Source: Dulcicalothrix desertica PCC 7102 (GTDB lineage: Bacteria > Cyanobacteriota > Cyanobacteriia > Cyanobacteriales > Nostocaceae). Taken from it: DNA of 64,000 nt. Positions 33,091 to 42,430 of the stretch are shown here, piece by piece; within the stretch, counting starts at the first letter, position 1; each line of letters opens with the position of its first letter. Where the stretch lies: positions 231,620 through 295,619 of the forward strand of contig NZ_RSCL01000002.1 of the NCBI RefSeq assembly GCF_003991905.1, in the 5' to 3' direction. The position numbers and the translations under genes are program-made. The notes beneath the pieces were generated by a model. That model saw nothing but the letters and a program-made list of their open reading frames with translations. It made no database searches and had not been told where the DNA came from.

Positions 33091-33728
33091 CCAACTTCTA
33101 ACGCTTGTGGTTGTAATTCTGTAGCTTCGTTGGTGCTTGTTGCATACATTTCTTTTTCTTGCTTTAAGACACCAACTAAATGCACTATGGCAAATACGAG
33201 AGCAAAGACTGAAACAATATAGCTGTGTATTGTATATAGGTGCTGTACGGTTACGCTATCCGTTGCACCCCCACCAGTTAAAATATCACGTAGCAAATGA
33301 CCAACGAGGGGTATTGATTCAATAGTGCCAAGTTCAATACTAAAGCGCCAGTAACCATCTTGAGTCCAACCCAAAATTATCGCAGTCCAATCAAGTCCAA
33401 TTGCAGCTAAAGTCAAAAATATTCCGCTGACCCAAGCAATTAACCAACTCTTGCGGAATTGTCTGCTCAAAAACATTACTACGATTTGTACCAAACTCAC
33501 AACTATCATGCCGTTGCCAGCAATGCTGTGCGCTTTATGGAATAACCATCCATACCCGACGGACGTATTTATTTTAGAAAGCGAAGTATATGCAGCACCT
33601 GCTCCAGGCTCATAGTAGAAAGATAACAAAATTCCTGTACTGGCGCCGATAAAAAACAAAGTCAGAAGTACTACAGATAATATAGTGCTTACTCGCCGTA
33701 AAGTCTTGTCGAATTGAGTGGTCAGCAT
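33081..33728 (-). CDS. Cytochrome b6-like membrane protein lacking one haem ligand
   Basis: A 215-residue, four-helix protein that aligns without gaps to PetB over the second helix (GWL...H67...Q81...AWVSG). His67 and His168 correspond to PetB His86 and His187. His183 corresponds to His202, but the partner of His202 (PetB His100) is Gln81. The Cys that binds haem ci in PetB is also absent. It probably carries one normal b haem. It could be a redox partner in an alternative membrane chain. It stands alone, convergent with the antiporter gene. Confidence 0.85.
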   Translation of the reverse strand: MLTTQFDKTLRRVSTILSVVLLTLFFIGASTGILLSFYYEPGAGAAYTSLSKINTSVGYGWLFHKAHSIAGNGMIVVSLVQIVVMFLSRQFRKSWLIAWVSGIFLTLAAIGLDWTAIILGWTQDGYWRFSIELGTIESIPLVGHLLRDILTGGGATDSVTVQHLYTIHSYIVSVFALVFAIVHLVGVLKQEKEMYATSTNEATELQPQALEVGNG

Positions 33729-34329
33729 AACGGTTGAAGATAATATGTATACTTTTATTACATTTTAACTAAGAAATGTTAAGATTTCCCAGAGTTTAAA
33801 TCAAAAAGTAGACAAGTTCGGCAAAACACCAACATATATGATGGCGCCACTTTCTCAATATCCTGGTACGATAATTATGGGTAACACCAGATTGGTCAAA
33901 ATTATAAAATTATAAATTGTACTGACTAGTACTATATGCGATTAATAGAGATAACAGTGTGAATGTGTATTTAGTGACACAAATAGTGAGATGGGAAACT
34001 CAAAATGTAGACTTTCGTCTAAATGAAAAAGGTGAAATCGTACATGTTTTGAGCAAAAGATGGTATTAAATAGCGATTAAAGTATATACAGTAAATAAAA
34101 TTAAAATGAATTGATTTGCAAATGTAATTTATATACCAGAAAGTCGTGGATATAATACACATGATAAAAAAGATGAAGTATCGTTGAAGATTTAAGACTT
34201 TTCCTGTTATAGCTCCGTTTGTCAGGAAGTTATGATTTGTAGAGGTAATAATATAAGCTACGATATTTAACTTTAAACAATAAAATTGCTAGTCTATATA
34301 AACGGTCTTCTGAGTGAGTGAAAATTGCT
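33729..34329. other. 600-bp intergenic region
   Basis: AT-rich. It contains only a 36-codon GTG-started ORF (33959-34069, plus strand) without a ribosome-binding site, too weak to call. Promoters of the flanking divergent genes must lie here. Confidence 0.55.
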
Positions 34330-36210
34330 ATGTCTTATGCATCGTTTCTGAAAAATGTGCCAGAAATACTAAGTCAGCCAACTGGAATTGCTGCGTTAGC
34401 ATCGCTTGGTATTCACGGTGCTATTGCATTTATACTGCCGTTAATGCCAGTTGAGTCTGCTAAAAGTAATAAGCAAGCAGCGACACCAACAAAGCCAATT
34501 GGTTTGTCGGAATTGAGCAGCAGTGAGCAAAGTCGCATTCCTCAAAAATTGCCAAATCAACCTGGTGTTCAATCACAACTGCCACCATTACCCAGTCAAA
34601 TATCAGGACTTCCTGCACAGCAGCAAATTCCTTTAAACCTTAATGGCGCCCCAACAGGTTTACCTCCTTCACCTCCTCTCGGTTCTAGTAGTTCATTAGT
34701 GCTACCGGGTGGTTCTAATAGTTCGGCGTTTACACCTTTAGAAAGAGCTTCTGGGTTGAGCATTGCAGGACTACCAAGGGGAGGAAGTTCTGTACAGAGA
34801 TTTCGTAATGACTTGTTTAAGACAGACACTTCAAGATTTAGTTCAGCACCAACGATGAGTTCTAGAGTTACACCAGAACTTTCATTGGGAAGAAATAATG
34901 CAGCAAGTCGGAACTATAACATTGGTGCTGGATATTCTGGGCAACAACTTCAAGCATCGCGTCCGTCTGGATTAAGTGAATTACCTGTATCGGCGCCAAC
35001 AAATTTACCTGTATATCCACCAGCATTGCCACCGACAGACATGGCATCTCCACCAATGGGTAACACAGGTAATTACGGTAATAATTACGGTAACGTAAGC
35101 GCAGCACAGCCAGGAAACGAGCGAGTAGAACCAACAGGTGGGCAGTATATTGCCCCAATCGACCAAAATCAGACTGTAGGGAATCAGAAGTTTAATCTGG
35201 CGGCAGGTACACCCTTACCAACTTATCAGCCACAACCTGGTGGACCATTAGATAATTTAAATAGACCGACTAACATACCTGGAACAAGTGTGGCGCCAAC
35301 TGGTGGTGCAACACAGCAAAATACCGATGACAAGCTTTCTGACGCAAGAATATTTGGGGATTTCAAAAAAGAATTTCCACAAGGAGAATTGCGGGCGCCT
35401 ATTAATTTGACGATGGACACAGCGAAGCTTGATAGCAACGTGAAAGTTTCGTTGGTAATGGATGGAGAAAATAAAATTGCTGATTTGAAACTATTAGGTG
35501 ATGCAGCAAAACTGCCATTTCCATCTCAACAAGCAATTCGCGAACGCTTACAGCAGTATTTTAAAGAAAATCCAACTTCTACAAGAGGCAAGGGTGCGCT
35601 ATTCAGTTTTGTAGTTTCACCCGGTTCAGTAAATTCAACTCAACTGAGTAATAATAACGCACTGCAAAATAATCAAACCCCACTTGCGGCACCAACTGCA
35701 ACAACCAATAACATTTTCAACCGTTTATCGGGTACGCAGCCAAATGCGAATCAAGCGGTTACGGCGCCCGTAGTTAATAACCCAACAGTTAATAGTTCAA
35801 CTAATAGTTCAACTAATAGTCCAACAAACAATATAAATAGAACCACAAATTCAACCCAACTACCAGTATTACCTCCATCACTACCTGGGCCTCTAAAACC
35901 AGCAGGTGGAACGCTACCACAGGGACAACAAACAGTTTTACCGAAGTTGCCTTTACAAAAACCAGCTTCGACAACTGATTTACCTCAAACACTGCGTAAT
36001 GTTCAGCCAGCACCCCAAGTGAAACCGAGTATAGCAGCTCGCGAAACGCAAGCTGATAATACAACATCTCAACCATCAAGAAATGCTTTAGTTACCAAAT
36101 TACGTAATACTGAATCATCTACAGATGACAGTAAAATGTCTGTTATTGAGAAATTACGTAAAGTTAAACAAGAGCGTGAAAATGCAAACCGAGAAAATGC
36201 TAATCCATAA
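34318..36210 (+). CDS. Proline/glutamine-rich TonB-like periplasmic protein
   Basis: A 630-residue protein (or 626 from ATG 34330) with one N-terminal membrane helix (about 20-42), then about 290 residues rich in Pro, Gln, Ser, Asn and Gly. A folded region at about 345-440 (VKVSLVMDGENKIADLKLLGDAA...) has the look of a TonB C-terminal fold. A second low-complexity Asn/Thr/Pro stretch and a charged C-terminus (EKLRKVKQERENANREN) follow. The layout suits a TonB-family energy transducer or an SjdR-like envelope protein. The assignment is tentative. Confidence 0.7.
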   Translation: MKIAMSYASFLKNVPEILSQPTGIAALASLGIHGAIAFILPLMPVESAKSNKQAATPTKPIGLSELSSSEQSRIPQKLPNQPGVQSQLPPLPSQISGLPAQQQIPLNLNGAPTGLPPSPPLGSSSSLVLPGGSNSSAFTPLERASGLSIAGLPRGGSSVQRFRNDLFKTDTSRFSSAPTMSSRVTPELSLGRNNAASRNYNIGAGYSGQQLQASRPSGLSELPVSAPTNLPVYPPALPPTDMASPPMGNTGNYGNNYGNVSAAQPGNERVEPTGGQYIAPIDQNQTVGNQKFNLAAGTPLPTYQPQPGGPLDNLNRPTNIPGTSVAPTGGATQQNTDDKLSDARIFGDFKKEFPQGELRAPINLTMDTAKLDSNVKVSLVMDGENKIADLKLLGDAAKLPFPSQQAIRERLQQYFKENPTSTRGKGALFSFVVSPGSVNSTQLSNNNALQNNQTPLAAPTATTNNIFNRLSGTQPNANQAVTAPVVNNPTVNSSTNSSTNSPTNNINRTTNSTQLPVLPPSLPGPLKPAGGTLPQGQQTVLPKLPLQKPASTTDLPQTLRNVQPAPQVKPSIAARETQADNTTSQPSRNALVTKLRNTESSTDDSKMSVIEKLRKVKQERENANRENANP

Positions 36211-36237
36211 GTAAATCGATTTGACATTTAATAGTAA

Positions 36238-36272
36238 ATAAAAGACGCGCACATTAAATGCACGTCTTTTAT
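36238..36272. terminator. Bidirectional hairpin AAAAGACG.../CGTCTTTT
   Basis: An inverted repeat with A and T tracts on both sides between two convergent genes. Confidence 0.75.
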
Positions 36273-36291
36273 AAAAATTAAAGGTTGAATA

Positions 36292-36633
36292 TTACCATCC
36301 TTGTTCGGCTTTTTGAAAAACATAAGCAGCGACTTCTAGAATTTCTTCCTCGTTCAACTTATTTTTAAAAGCAGGCATGGCGCCTTTGCCATTTTTGATT
36401 TGGTGTATAATTGCCTGTATTGATTCAGTATTATAATTATCTAAGTACTGAGATAAAGCTTCTTTGTGTAAAGTCTTATTGGCTATCAATATATTCCCAC
36501 CACCAAGGTGACAAGAAGAACAATTATTTGTAAAAATTCTATCTCCGTTATTATCGGCAAATACTGGGCTTGTCCATGCGAAAGAAAGCAGTATTATTAC
36601 TACTGCTAATAGTAGTTTATGAATAAATCTCAA
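36292..36633 (-). CDS. petJ: Cytochrome c6 (petJ type)
   Basis: A 113-residue precursor with a Sec signal (cleavage after VFA), mature part of about 87 residues. The haem-binding CSSCH follows NGDRIFTNN, and the axial Met lies in KGAMPAF. This soluble lumenal carrier shuttles electrons from cytochrome b6f to photosystem I or oxidase. It is the third gene in a row of minus-strand electron carriers; in other cyanobacteria it substitutes for plastocyanin when copper is low. The mature sequence is somewhat unusual, so a c6-like paralogue is possible. Confidence 0.87.
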   Translation of the reverse strand: MRFIHKLLLAVVIILLSFAWTSPVFADNNGDRIFTNNCSSCHLGGGNILIANKTLHKEALSQYLDNYNTESIQAIIHQIKNGKGAMPAFKNKLNEEEILEVAAYVFQKAEQGW

Positions 36634-36793
36634 TTATCAATCTCCCTGTAAATTAGCATATAACTATAAATCAAGCACGATTATAACTATTCTAAAGTTG
36701 CAGCAAAGCTTTGCGGGAGTTGTATCAAACATTTTTGAGTAAATTTAAGCGTTTTTAATAATTACTAAGTATATTTACACGGCATAAAAGTTT

Positions 36794-36840
36794 AAGGTGG
36801 TTAGTTTGTCTTGCACGTAACTAAACAAACTAACCACCTT
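36794..36840 (-). terminator. Hairpin downstream of petE
   Basis: A 16-bp perfect stem AAGGTGGTTAGTTTGT/ACAAACTAACCACCTT with a 14-base loop. Confidence 0.75.
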
Positions 36841-36923
36841 GATTTTAAGATTGCTCGATATCAAATTTATCGAGTTATTACCAAAAATACATGTGCCAAA
36901 CGGCGCCGTTGTGTAATAGAGAA

Positions 36924-37343
36924 TTATCCTTCAACGGTAATTTTACCAACCATGCCAGCACCACGGTGAGGTTCACAGTAAAAAGTATAATCACCAGCAG
37001 GAGCATCTGCGGGGAAAGTTGTTTCAGTTGACTGACCAGGGTTCATCATTAATTGTTTGTGAGATAATGCTTTTGCAAAATCAGCGCTTTTCGCAGCATT
37101 TTTGCTCGCATCAAACACAACGTTGTGGGGAGGCACTTTATTATTAACCCATTTAATGGTGTCACCAGGTTTGATTGTCACCTTGGCTGGCTCAAACGCT
37201 AGCATACCTTTATCGCTACCTAACTTAATCGTAACGGTCTCAGCTGAGGCGCCAGGTGCAAAAACAACAAAGCTGCTTACAACCAAAAATAATGTTACTG
37301 CTACCAAGCTAAAGCGTCGCAGAATTGCTGCTATAGACTTCAT
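36924..37343 (-). CDS. petE: Plastocyanin
   Basis: A 139-residue precursor with a signal peptide ending ASAE. The mature cupredoxin of about 105 residues keeps all copper ligands: His in VPPHNVVFD and the Cys-His-Met set in [12 protein letters not shown]. It carries electrons from cytochrome b6f to photosystem I in the thylakoid lumen. It lies between psbV and the cytochrome c6 gene; separate terminators and intergenic gaps suggest independent transcripts, so copper-dependent switching is possible. Confidence 0.96.
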   Translation of the reverse strand: MKSIAAILRRFSLVAVTLFLVVSSFVVFAPGASAETVTIKLGSDKGMLAFEPAKVTIKPGDTIKWVNNKVPPHNVVFDASKNAAKSADFAKALSHKQLMMNPGQSTETTFPADAPAGDYTFYCEPHRGAGMVGKITVEG

Positions 37344-37485
37344 GGCTATCTCCTGAAAAATTACTTTATTCTTAATGTTCTTTCATTTTACGACGAAATA
37401 CGACAGCTTGTCATATTTAATTTTTTGAGTTTTATATTACTAATTAGTATAGCTAATGTGTTAAATGATAAGTTTTACTTAGAAA

Positions 37486-37557
37486 CCGGAAGAAACCTGG
37501 TTTCTTTATCGAGACTGAAATAAAAACAACGATTATGGGTAGAAACCAGGTTTCTGG
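37486..37557. repeat. Two AAACC(T/A)GGTTTCT palindromes upstream of petE
   Basis: GAAACCTGGTTTCT and GAAACCAGGTTTCT lie about 55 bp apart between psbV and petE. Confidence 0.75.
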
Positions 37558-37564
37558 TTTCTAC

Positions 37565-37611
37565 AAAAAAGCAGAGGCGCCTTTGGAAGAAATATCTTCT
37601 TATCCTCTGCT
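37565..37611 (-). terminator. psbV intrinsic terminator
   Basis: On the minus strand AGCAGAGG...CCTCTGCT forms an 8-bp stem directly followed by six T residues. Confidence 0.82.
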
Positions 37612-37650
37612 GTATAAAGTTATATCTTATATAAACAGGCACAAGTAAAA

Positions 37651-38142
37651 TTAGTAGTAAATTTTACCGCCGCCCCACTGAGAACCAACAATCTTGGGTT
37701 GTAGGAGGATATATCCAGCAATAGCTTCTAGGTCTTTGTCGGTAAGGTTCCGCATTTCAGTAAAGATATCAGCGCTTTTGGTGCTAGGGTGTAATTCAGA
37801 AATTTCTTCCTCACCATCGTATGTAGTAGGATTCTTCATATAATCCACCAAGCCACTAATACTATTGCGGTTAGGTGTGGCGCCTGCCAAAGCTTCTGGT
37901 TCTAAACCAACGTTTTGGTTAGTTTTAGTAACACCACCAGCATGACATTGGGCACAAGCATACTGAAATAGTCGTTTACCTTCTTTTATTTGTTTAAGAC
38001 TGAGAACTGTGGTATCTCCCGCATCGTTAGCAGCTACGGTACGAACTTCTTTAGATAGTTCCACCGCATTAGCACTGCCGATAACAAATTGGAACGTTAG
38101 CAACACAGTTGCCACAAATATGCCAATAAATCTTTTTAACAT
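37651..38142 (-). CDS. psbV: Cytochrome c550 of photosystem II
   Basis: A 163-residue precursor with a signal peptide ending ANAVE, typical in length. The haem motif is CAQCH, and the bis-His ligand lies in ELHPS. The C-terminal IVGSQWGGGKIYY is the family ending. It is an extrinsic lumenal subunit that stabilises the oxygen-evolving cluster. It heads the psbV-petE-petJ row and ends at a strong terminator. Confidence 0.97.
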   Translation of the reverse strand: MLKRFIGIFVATVLLTFQFVIGSANAVELSKEVRTVAANDAGDTTVLSLKQIKEGKRLFQYACAQCHAGGVTKTNQNVGLEPEALAGATPNRNSISGLVDYMKNPTTYDGEEEISELHPSTKSADIFTEMRNLTDKDLEAIAGYILLQPKIVGSQWGGGKIYY

Positions 38143-38274
38143 CTTTCCCCTTAAAGATTTCGACGCTCAACACAGCTAGGTAATATGTCGCGCTCAATCT
38201 CAATTGAGCTACTGTTATACAAATATCATGAAGAGAGTGCAAATGGTCGCCAAAACTACAAAAGTGGTGAGTGG

Positions 38275-39114
38275 TTATCCTTTGCCACCTGTAAATGTGA
38301 CACCTTGGATGAAGTAGCGGTTGAAGAAGGCATAAATACACAGTGCAGGTAGAGTGAATACCATTGATGCTGCCATGATATAGTTCCAGTAACTGATGTA
38401 TTGACCTTTAAAGGTATTTAGACCTAGAGGCAATGTAAACATTTCTGGATTAAATAGAATCACTACGGGTAGTAAAAAATTATTCCAGCTACCCATAAAT
38501 ACAAATATCGTTTGGGCTGCGAGTGCGGGTTTTGCCAGTGGTAATACTATTCTCCGAAAAATACCAAATTGAGTTAACCCATCAAGGGCGCCTGCTTCTT
38601 CAAGTTCTTTAGGAAAATTAACAAAAAACTGCCGCATCATAAAGATGAATGTGGCATTAACCATACTTGGGACTATCATTCCTTGATAGGAATTTAGCCA
38701 ACCAACAGCTTTTAATATCAAAAAAGTCGGGATAAGCGTTATTTGTAAGGGTACCGCTAGTACTGCCAGAATCAGCAAAAACCAAAATTGTTTACCTGCA
38801 AAGTTTAGTCTTGCTAAGGCATAACCTGCCATTGTGTTGAAAAGCAAGTTTAAGACTGTAACGCTGAATGCTATAAATATACTGTTGAACAACCAGCGAA
38901 AGAATAACGGCTGCTGGAAAAATATTTGCTTATAATTATCTAGGGTAAAGTTCTTGGGTAAAAAATTTGCTTCACCACTGCTAATTTCTGCAAGCGTTTT
39001 AAATGAAGCAGAAAGTGCCCATAAAAAAGGTATCAGCGTAATAACTGCATAGACTGTCAGCAGTACATATAACAATATTTTCCAGATTGAGATTTTTTGA
39101 TTATCCATCTCCAA
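38275..39114 (-). CDS. Carbohydrate ABC transporter permease (MalG type)
   Basis: A 279-residue inner-membrane protein with six helices and the EAA loop LEEAGALDGLTQFGIFRRIVLPLAKPAL. It would pair with a MalF-type permease, a binding protein and an ATPase to import a sugar or compatible solute. The likely partners lie apart in this window (MalF-type at 49155, binding protein at 55730), with the same strand. Whether the three form one transporter is inference. Confidence 0.92.
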   Translation of the reverse strand: MEMDNQKISIWKILLYVLLTVYAVITLIPFLWALSASFKTLAEISSGEANFLPKNFTLDNYKQIFFQQPLFFRWLFNSIFIAFSVTVLNLLFNTMAGYALARLNFAGKQFWFLLILAVLAVPLQITLIPTFLILKAVGWLNSYQGMIVPSMVNATFIFMMRQFFVNFPKELEEAGALDGLTQFGIFRRIVLPLAKPALAAQTIFVFMGSWNNFLLPVVILFNPEMFTLPLGLNTFKGQYISYWNYIMAASMVFTLPALCIYAFFNRYFIQGVTFTGGKG

Positions 39115-39439
39115 GCTATTGTTCTGCTGAGATAATATGAATATCGATGTGATTGAGTAAGCGCATCACCTACAAATAAACTGCTAATATCTGATAACTA
39201 GTACCAAGTAGCAGAAGTCGGGGTTGTCCGGTGAGTGTTACCCGTTCGACTCTTTGTACATAGCACGTTTCTCTTTCGAGCGGTTGTCCTTCTCTTTCCT
39301 ACTTGAGTTAATTTTTAAATCAACCTTTTCGTACTGAAGAAATGCTCTTGCAATCCCTACTTAGTTTACGTGCTGGGAGTATGAGGTTGGCAATCGCTCT
39401 GGTTGTTTCCCTCATATATAAATACTAACATATTTTCTA
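39115..39439. other. Intergenic region downstream of the TnpB-like gene
   Basis: 325 bp without an ORF. It lies in the 3' direction of the TnpB-like gene and is richer in GC and potential stems than its surroundings (for example around 39215-39300). It is the place to look for a guide (omega) RNA; nothing decisive is visible. Confidence 0.4.
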
Positions 39440-41068
39440 TTAGTTATAAATAGCCTTTCTTCTTTTTTTTGATTTTTGTAAGCTATTAATTTCAGCAATA
39501 ATTATGGTTGAAATGCTTGGCTCATAAAATCGAGTTCTACCTATTTTAGATTCTTTCATTTTTCTATGAACCTTATTCCAAAGCTTCAAATTTTTCGACT
39601 TATCTCTAGGAATAATTTCTTTCTTCCCAGAACAAGTTAACAACGTTTTAGAATCCGTGTTTAATGCCTCATTAAAACCTAATGCTCTTCTACCTATTAC
39701 TAGCGCTGCTGCGAAACCACTACTTAATCCATAAGATTTTGTATATTTGAAAAGCCCTATTGTGCTTGTTAATGCTGGATTAACTAAATTAACTCTGATG
39801 CCTTTTTTTTCGCAACAAACAACTAAGAATTCTCGAAACTTAGAATAGACAAAACCAGATAACATTCGATTATAATTTCTTGAGCCTGAATGCCTTAATG
39901 TTGCTTTTTTATCCTTAAAATCTAAATTTTCTATAGAAATAGAGCATCCAATATCAGATGCTACACTAACTATATCATTAACAATATCTCTCATCAAAGC
40001 ATTTACTTGTCCAGTTGTACCTACAGGGATAGGAAATGATTTAACCAATGACTTCTTGATATTCCCATCTTGAGAAACGTAAGCAATATCTATTGTATTT
40101 GCATTTAAGTCTATACCTAAAGTTCCATTATTCTGGTTTAAGCTAGGCACTTCTGGGACATAAGTTGAGAAGTGCAAATACCAAGCATTCTTTTTATGCT
40201 CCCGGATGAAACAACGAACCGTTATTGGTTGCTTTGATTCAGACGCACGCAAATTTTTAGGGTCTACAGCATAAAGTAGGTCTGGTAATCTTCTTGAAGC
40301 AACACTAAATTCTAAGCTTAGTTCTTGAGAGTACTTTTTAGTTAAGCACTTAGGTACAATAATTTTTAATATAAAAATATTATCTTGTTTATGGAAAGTT
40401 TTCATAACTCTATTTTTACCTGTAGAGTTTGCGTTGCCTACAGAGCTAAAATTTCCACTTCTAGCTAATCTCCACTTTTTCAGCCATTCGGAATGATTTG
40501 AAAAATTATTTTCTGATAAAAAGTGCTGTTTTGTTGCAAGCTCTTTAGTACCAAAAGTTATACTCAATTTGGAGTTTTTTAGCTGAACTAGCCTTTCGGT
40601 ACGTCTTTCTAGACGTGCCAACTTATTATTTATTTGAAATGCTTGTCTTTTCGCTTTATAATGCTCATCATTAAGTATGAATTGATTGTATTCATCAATC
40701 ATATTTTCAACTTTTTCTATACCAGATTTAATATCTAATTCGATGTTCTCTATATTTAGTTTACGTATTTCTTCTGCTGACTTGATAGTTGCACAAGCAT
40801 CTGTTAAAATACTGTCTGCCCATGCCCAATCTATATTAAATGTAAATTGGACACTTGGTAACAATTCATTCTTACATCTACCCTGTAAAAGTCTTTTAGT
40901 ACACCATCTAACTATCTTTTGATACAAAGCCCCCCACTCTTCAAAAAAATCTAAAATTTGAGGCTCAACACTTTTAATTTTAGTTTCAATTCCTACCAAA
41001 AATCGTCTAGTTTCTACGCCACCAGATTTGGATGTACTTTTTCTAGTTAAATCGCTAAATTTAATCAT
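39440..41068 (-). CDS. TnpB/IS1341-like RuvC-fold protein
   Basis: A 542-residue basic protein. RuvC I is LGIDLNANTID (Asp at about 320), RuvC II is CSISIENLDF (Glu at about 377). The third motif region reads YGLSSGFAAALVIGRRALGF, with no Asp at the usual place and no CxxC zinc ribbon. It is longer than standard TnpB (about 400) because of an extended helical N-terminus. The family includes RNA-guided nucleases; here cleavage activity is uncertain. No adjacent tnpA is seen. It lies in AT-rich DNA next to MITEs. Confidence 0.8.
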   Translation of the reverse strand: MIKFSDLTRKSTSKSGGVETRRFLVGIETKIKSVEPQILDFFEEWGALYQKIVRWCTKRLLQGRCKNELLPSVQFTFNIDWAWADSILTDACATIKSAEEIRKLNIENIELDIKSGIEKVENMIDEYNQFILNDEHYKAKRQAFQINNKLARLERRTERLVQLKNSKLSITFGTKELATKQHFLSENNFSNHSEWLKKWRLARSGNFSSVGNANSTGKNRVMKTFHKQDNIFILKIIVPKCLTKKYSQELSLEFSVASRRLPDLLYAVDPKNLRASESKQPITVRCFIREHKKNAWYLHFSTYVPEVPSLNQNNGTLGIDLNANTIDIAYVSQDGNIKKSLVKSFPIPVGTTGQVNALMRDIVNDIVSVASDIGCSISIENLDFKDKKATLRHSGSRNYNRMLSGFVYSKFREFLVVCCEKKGIRVNLVNPALTSTIGLFKYTKSYGLSSGFAAALVIGRRALGFNEALNTDSKTLLTCSGKKEIIPRDKSKNLKLWNKVHRKMKESKIGRTRFYEPSISTIIIAEINSLQKSKKRRKAIYN

Positions 41069-41414
41069 GATACACCTCTGAGTTTATCACTATAATATTA
41101 TCATAATATTTTCTCCGATGACAAGTATTTCTATCATTAAATTCGGCAGATAAATTTGTTAATTATATTTTCATCAAACCCAAAAATCTGTAACTGAAAG
41201 TATGTATCAAATACATTAGATATTATAAAATTTATTAAGTAGGTAACCAAATTGCGTTTATAGTGCGGTACATTACGCTCTGCACAAGCGAGATATGTAC
41301 ATGTATCGTAGAGCTTTATGTCTTCCCGCTCTTTAGGGAAATTAGAAATGATGACCACTACTAGCTGTTTACGTTGGTAAAATACCTTTAGAGTCCTAAA
41401 ATCTGAGCGTTTTA
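41069..41414. other. AT-rich region upstream of the TnpB-like gene
   Basis: Contains a GTG-started 73-codon ORF on the minus strand (41137-41358) with no recognisable domain or ribosome-binding site. No other feature seen. Confidence 0.4.
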
Positions 41415-41539
41415 AGTAGGTGAACGGAAAAATTTACCGCTATGTAACGAAATGTAAAACTACTGTAATCCCCTCACAGTTTGACTTTAGCGCTCTTAAT
41501 CAGAAGAAAACAAGTGTGCTTTATTTCCGCCCACCTACT
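41415..41539. mobile_element. 125-bp MITE with AGTAGGTG termini and TA target duplication
   Basis: Left end AGTAGGTGAACGGAAAAA and the complement of the right end AGTAGGTGGGCGGAAATAA match at nearly all positions. TA dinucleotides flank both ends (41413-41414, 41540-41541). It has no ORF. The TA duplication is typical of IS630/mariner-type transposition. Confidence 0.75.
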
Positions 41540-41593
41540 TAACTGTACGCTTCAGTTTTTCTCCTTTCCTTATAAATACTTGTAAGTTTTTCT

Positions 41594-41642
41594 AAAAACC
41601 TGCTAATTTTTAGTATATGTTTATATATATTAGCAGGTTTTT
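41594..41642 (-). terminator. Terminator downstream of the kdp operon
   Basis: Inverted repeat AAAAACCTGCTAAT/ATTAGCAGGTTTTT with a T tract on the minus strand. Confidence 0.7.
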
Positions 41643-41691
41643 GTGGCTAATTAAACAGCAGCTTATCTATTATAGAGTTGTTTGTTTGTTG

Positions 41692-41755
41692 TAGGATAGG
41701 CATCCTTGCCTGTCCAGTTATTAAGAACAGGCAGGGATGCCTGTTCCACAAGATG
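41692..41755. repeat. GGGCATCC-type repeat, inverted pair
   Basis: GGATAGGCATCCTTGCCTGTCC faces GAACAGGCAGGGATGCCTGTTCC, forming a hairpin-like copy of the dispersed repeat seen at 2870, 17070 and 54475. Confidence 0.75.
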
Positions 41756-41770
41756 TACAAGATAATGATT

Positions 41771-42415
41771 TTATGTGGCTGGTTTTAGTTTGTCTAGGGC
41801 GATGTTTAGCTTTAAGACGTTTACTCCTGGTTCACCGAAGATACCTAGAAAGCGACCGTCGGTGTTTTGGGCAATGAGTGAGTCTAGCTGGTTTGGTTGG
41901 AGTCCGCGCACTTTGGCGACTCTTGCTATTTGTGAAGAAGCGGCTTGAGGGGTTATATGGGGGTCTAAGCTGGAGCCGGAGGTGTATACTAAGTCTGCTG
42001 TAGGTTGTACTCCTGCTTTTTTCAAACGGTTGTAGTCACCTTCGATATTTTTGCTTGGGTCTGGGTCTGTTTTTCCTTTGATGCGTTCCATTAATGCTGG
42101 GTTACTGGGGGCAAGGTTACTGGCGCCAGAAACTCCTGTTTGTAATACTTTAGCTTCGTCTTTTTTAGGGTCGGCAGTACTGTAACTGGTGGTGCTAGGA
42201 CGACTGTTAAAATAACGGTCGGATGTAAAAGGTTGACCTATTAAGGCTGAACCAACTACTTGATTTTGGGCATTTGGAATTAGGCTACCGTTTGCTTGTG
42301 ATGGAAATACTACTTGTCCTATGCCAATCATGAGAAAAGGGTAAATTACTGCTGTTAGTACCCATAATACAATTGTAGAACGTATGGCTCGATTAGCTTC
42401 GCGTGCAAAACTCAT
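41771..42415 (-). CDS. kdpC: Potassium-transporting ATPase subunit KdpC
   Basis: A 214-residue protein with one N-terminal membrane helix (about 13-35) and the KdpC periplasmic domain: GSALIGQPFTSDRYFNSRPS, SSGSSLDPHI-like TSGSSLDPHITPQAA, and VNVLKLNIALD. KdpC stabilises the KdpFABC K+ pump and raises K+ affinity. It ends the kdpA-kdpB-kdpG/F-kdpC row, 15 bp after the small subunit gene. No kdpD follows. Confidence 0.95.
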   Translation of the reverse strand: MSFAREANRAIRSTIVLWVLTAVIYPFLMIGIGQVVFPSQANGSLIPNAQNQVVGSALIGQPFTSDRYFNSRPSTTSYSTADPKKDEAKVLQTGVSGASNLAPSNPALMERIKGKTDPDPSKNIEGDYNRLKKAGVQPTADLVYTSGSSLDPHITPQAASSQIARVAKVRGLQPNQLDSLIAQNTDGRFLGIFGEPGVNVLKLNIALDKLKPAT

Positions 42416-42430
42416 ATATAATCCTTCCTT

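Noticed and set aside
33959..34069. 36-codon plus-strand ORF in the petB-like/TonB-like intergenic region
   Set aside because: Too short, no ribosome-binding site, no known family.
39440..41068. Cas12k of a CRISPR-associated transposon
   Set aside because: No tnsB, tnsC, tniQ or CRISPR array nearby, and the motifs fit IS1341-type TnpB-like proteins better.
41137..41358. Minus-strand ORF of 73 codons near the TnpB-like gene
   Set aside because: GTG start, no ribosome-binding site and no domain; could be a decayed transposase piece but I cannot support it.
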